Assembly (NCBI RefSeq): GCF_020193575.1
Contig: NZ_JADYVD010000043.1
Span: forward strand, 1 to 64,000
DNA length: 64,000 nucleotides
Reading direction: 5' to 3'
Origin: Ensifer sp. IC4062
GTDB taxonomy: Bacteria > Pseudomonadota > Alphaproteobacteria > Rhizobiales > Rhizobiaceae
Below the pieces are notes generated by a model. The model made no database searches. It had not been told where the DNA came from and worked only from the letters and a program-made list of their open reading frames with translations. A program made the translations under genes and the position numbers. Shown one piece after another: positions 62,031 through 64,000 of the stretch (position 1 is its first letter; each line of letters opens with the position of its first letter).

Positions 62031-63053
62031 ATGACCATGAAAGCCGCTGTGGTGCGCGAGTTCGGCAAGCCGCTCGTGATCGAGGATGTACCGATACCGC
62101 AGCCAGGACCCGGCCAAGTCCTCATCAAATATGAGGCCACGGGTGTGTGCCACACCGACTTGCATGCCGCCAAGGGGGATTGGCCGGTGAAGCCGAAACC
62201 TCCCTTCGTTCCTGGCCACGAAGGCGTCGGCTATGTCGCCAGGCTCGGCGCTGGCGTCTCGCGGTTGAAGGAGGGGGACCGGGTTGGCGTGCCATGGCTG
62301 CACACCGCCTGTGGCTGCTGCACGCCCTGCCGCACCGGCTGGGAAACGCTTTGCGGCAGCCAGCAGAACACCGGCTATTCGCTTGACGGCACCTTCGCCC
62401 AATATGGCCTGGCTGATCCCGATTTCGTCGGGCGGCTGCCCGCCAGGCTGGAGTTCGGCCCGGCCGCGCCGGTGCTTTGCGCCGGCCTCACGGTCTACAA
62501 GGGATTGAAGGAGACGGAGGTCAGGCCAGGCGAGTGGGTTCTCGTCTCCGGCATCGGCGGTCTTGGCCATATGGCCGTGCAATATGCGAAGGCCATGGGC
62601 ATGCATGTTGCGGCGGCCGATATCTTTCCGGACAAGGTCGCGCTGGCCGAGAAGCTCGGCGCCGACCTTGCCATCGACGCGCGGGCGCCGGATGCCGTTG
62701 AGGAAGTGCAGAAGCGGACGGGCGGCGTGCACGGGGCGTTGGTTACGGCGGTTTCACCAAAGCCGATGGAGCAGGCTTACAGGATGCTGCGCTCCAAGGG
62801 TACCATGGCGCTCGTCGGTCTGCCGCCGAGCCAGATCTGCCTGCCTGTCTTCGACACCGTGCTGAGGCGCATCACTGTGCGGGGCTCGATCGTTGGTACG
62901 CGGCAGGATCTGGAGGAAGCGTTGGAGTTTGCCGGCGAGGGCAAGGTCGCGGCCCACTTCTCCTGGGACAAGCTCGAGAATATCAACGCGATCTTCGAGC
63001 GGATGGAAGAAGGCAGGATCGACGGCCGCATCGTTCTCGATCTGAACGGTTGA
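62031..63053 (+). CDS. adhP: Zinc-dependent alcohol dehydrogenase
   Basis: A 340-residue medium-chain dehydrogenase. The catalytic zinc ligands are in TGVCHTDLHAAKGDWPV and VPGHEGVGYVARLGAGVSRL, the structural-zinc cysteines in ACGCCTPCRTGWETLC, and the NAD site is VLVSGIGGLGHMAVQYAKAM. This is the AdhP-type ethanol/aldehyde enzyme (homotetrameric bacterial ADH). GGAGGAG precedes the ATG. The upstream FNR/FixK-type box suggests it reduces aldehydes or oxidises alcohols during microaerobic growth. Confidence 0.95.
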   Translation: MTMKAAVVREFGKPLVIEDVPIPQPGPGQVLIKYEATGVCHTDLHAAKGDWPVKPKPPFVPGHEGVGYVARLGAGVSRLKEGDRVGVPWLHTACGCCTPCRTGWETLCGSQQNTGYSLDGTFAQYGLADPDFVGRLPARLEFGPAAPVLCAGLTVYKGLKETEVRPGEWVLVSGIGGLGHMAVQYAKAMGMHVAAADIFPDKVALAEKLGADLAIDARAPDAVEEVQKRTGGVHGALVTAVSPKPMEQAYRMLRSKGTMALVGLPPSQICLPVFDTVLRRITVRGSIVGTRQDLEEALEFAGEGKVAAHFSWDKLENINAIFERMEEGRIDGRIVLDLNG

Positions 63054-63598
63054 AGGTTTCGATCAGACGATCAGAATGACACGTTGTTGAAGAGTGTATG
63101 CTGCCTGCCGACCATTCTTGTTGGCGGGCGGCTAGCCGTAGGGGCCGCGGCACAGAGGAGTCATGGACAACGCTGTCACCCCAGGCCGTCTCGCCGTCGA
63201 TCGCGGCGGTCGATGAGGTTTCTAGCGCCCGCTGGTTGGTGGTCGCGGCCTTTGGGCCGAAAAGCCGAAAGGTGTAATGGCCACGGCCTCTTGCCGAAGG
63301 CATCAAGAAAGAGGACGTCCCCCTATTCGGTCCAATGGCTATCTGTCCCAGCCAGCCTTCGCCCAAGCAGGCCGTACAACTTGGGCGTCATGATCGTAGG
63401 CGGACTGGCAGACCTGTGTCACGGAAATGTGGAGGATGTGCCCCGCCGCGCATCCAATCCTCCTGGAGCGCTTCAAGAATATTGCTCATCTCTCCGAGGC
63501 CGGCCGTTTGAGACACGAGGATATCCAAAGCTGCGTCGCGCCAGCGGTTTCGCTTCGAGTTGTCCATCTGCGACCCTTCCAATCTTGGTTTCTGGGCT
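63054..63598. other. Long gap; one possible small gene on the minus strand (63388-63567)
   Basis: About 545 bases with no recognised gene. The best candidate is a 59-residue minus-strand frame, MDNSKRNRWRDAALDILVSQ followed by TAGLGEMSNILEALQEDWMR, with AAGGG ahead of its ATG at 63567. It is helical and charged and I cannot place it. Frames on the other strand look like noise. Confidence 0.3.
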
Positions 63599-64000
63599 TC
63601 AATCAAGGGGCCTGGCCCCATTAGTCTCTGGGGCAACCTCATGAAGCCCCTCGGCTGCAAGCCGTAACCGACGCGATTGTCTCAGCAGACCGGAGCCGAG
63701 ATCTGCGGCCGCGGCGATGTCGCCGAAGAGCAGGCCGGCTTCAGCAATCATGCCGTCGTCCGGGGGCACCGGCTCGTTCGGGTCGAAATCGCCGAGCAGC
63801 ACGAGCAGCGCCTCGATTCTTCGCCGTTGCTCATTGGCAGCGGCCAGCAGGCGTCGAACGATCTGGTCCCGTTCGAGCCTCTCCAGATCGCGCAGCGCCC
63901 CGTCCACTCGGTCGCGGCGTTCGCAATCCATGGCGCTGCTAAGAACCGCGCCGCGCATGCGGCCGACTGCGCGGCTGATTTCCTCGTTTGCTTGTGCGAA
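63599..64000 (-). CDS. Unrecognised helical protein, 5' end outside window
   Basis: The minus strand is open from the window edge to a stop at 63599, at least 133 codons, reading FAQANEEISRAVGRMRGAVL, then ERRDRVDGALRDLERLERDQ, IVRRLLAAANEQRRRIEALL and a PVPPDDG linker before a second helix-rich part. An internal ATG at 63958 exists, but the frame continues upstream, so the start is probably outside. High GC in third positions supports real coding. Charged, coiled-coil-like helices; no family recognised. Confidence 0.55.
   Translation of the reverse strand, partial: FAQANEEISRAVGRMRGAVLSSAMDCERRDRVDGALRDLERLERDQIVRRLLAAANEQRRRIEALLVLLGDFDPNEPVPPDDGMIAEAGLLFGDIAAAADLGSGLLRQSRRLRLAAEGLHEVAPETNGARPLD

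Noticed and set aside
63084..63644. 186-codon plus-strand frame after the alcohol dehydrogenase
   Set aside because: Ser/Arg-rich composition, no motif, no ribosome site, and it overlaps better minus-strand coding at its end.

Overview
The window reads as accessory DNA of an alphaproteobacterium, most likely a member of the Rhizobiales (Rhizobium/Ensifer/Mesorhizobium type). The reasons are the GC-rich codon use, dense short catabolic operons each with its own GntR/LysR/Lrp/AraC regulator, a P1B-5 metal ATPase with a hemerythrin tail (the S. meliloti Nia architecture), FNR/FixK-type boxes, and scattered recombinase and IS remnants. No rRNA, tRNA, CRISPR array, replication origin or complete insertion sequence was seen. 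It looks like a megaplasmid or genomic-island segment devoted to amino acids and small organic acids.

Layout. 1-2.8 kb: an ornithine cyclodeaminase-family gene cut by the left edge and two GNAT acetyltransferases. 2.9-7.8 kb (minus strand): a decayed ttuD-type glycerate kinase, a tartrate/D-malate dehydrogenase, a GntR regulator, and a class-III PLP enzyme paired with an APH-fold kinase (probable amino-alcohol kinase plus phospho-lyase). 8.2-21 kb: a HAD hydrolase, a FadR-type regulator, a complete peptide/opine-type ABC importer, two FAD-dependent amine oxidases, an Lrp regulator, a succinate-semialdehyde-type dehydrogenase and a cupin. A ~90-bp promoter/operator block lies both between the FadR regulator and the importer and directly before the dehydrogenase, tying the two ends into one probable regulon. 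21-24 kb: an inverted partial duplication of that system (second GNAT, frameshifted second cupin, second oxidase).

24.2-27.9 kb: D-threonine aldolase-type, RidA and L-threonine aldolase genes, overlapping stop-to-start, with a divergent LysR gene. 27.9-34.8 kb: an aldehyde dehydrogenase, an Lrp gene, a decayed homoserine-kinase-like gene, an aspartase, a second aldehyde dehydrogenase and an ACT-less homoserine dehydrogenase. Read in order these would convert homoserine to aspartate semialdehyde, aspartate and fumarate. 35.2-38.1 kb: a siderophore/corrinoid/heme-type ABC importer. 38.5-41.6 kb: Lrp divergent from alanine racemase and D-amino-acid dehydrogenase, ending in a truncated ridA. 41.6-42.8 kb: fragments of two serine recombinases and a DUF3883 protein.

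42.8-55.1 kb: AraC regulator, then a plus-strand envelope set: DUF2092, a small secreted protein, DUF1254, an MscS channel, a broken DUF2721 gene, a formylglycine-generating enzyme overlapping a Cys-type sulfatase, a lipoprotein DUF900 hydrolase and an outer-membrane barrel. 55.1-64 kb: a TPP-enzyme remnant, a flavin monooxygenase, an IS110 fragment fused to a truncated hydrolase, the frameshifted P1B-5 ATPase-hemerythrin gene, DUF1275, and a zinc alcohol dehydrogenase. The ATPase and the dehydrogenase each have an FNR/FixK-type box upstream. The right edge cuts an unrecognised gene.

Several genes are frameshifted or truncated (ttuD, cupin copy 2, homoserine kinase, ridA, recombinases, DUF2721, hydrolase, P1B-5 ATPase). 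This is either active gene decay typical of accessory replicons or, for the single-base cases, possible sequencing error. All identifications come from reading translations and motifs by eye; no database search was run.
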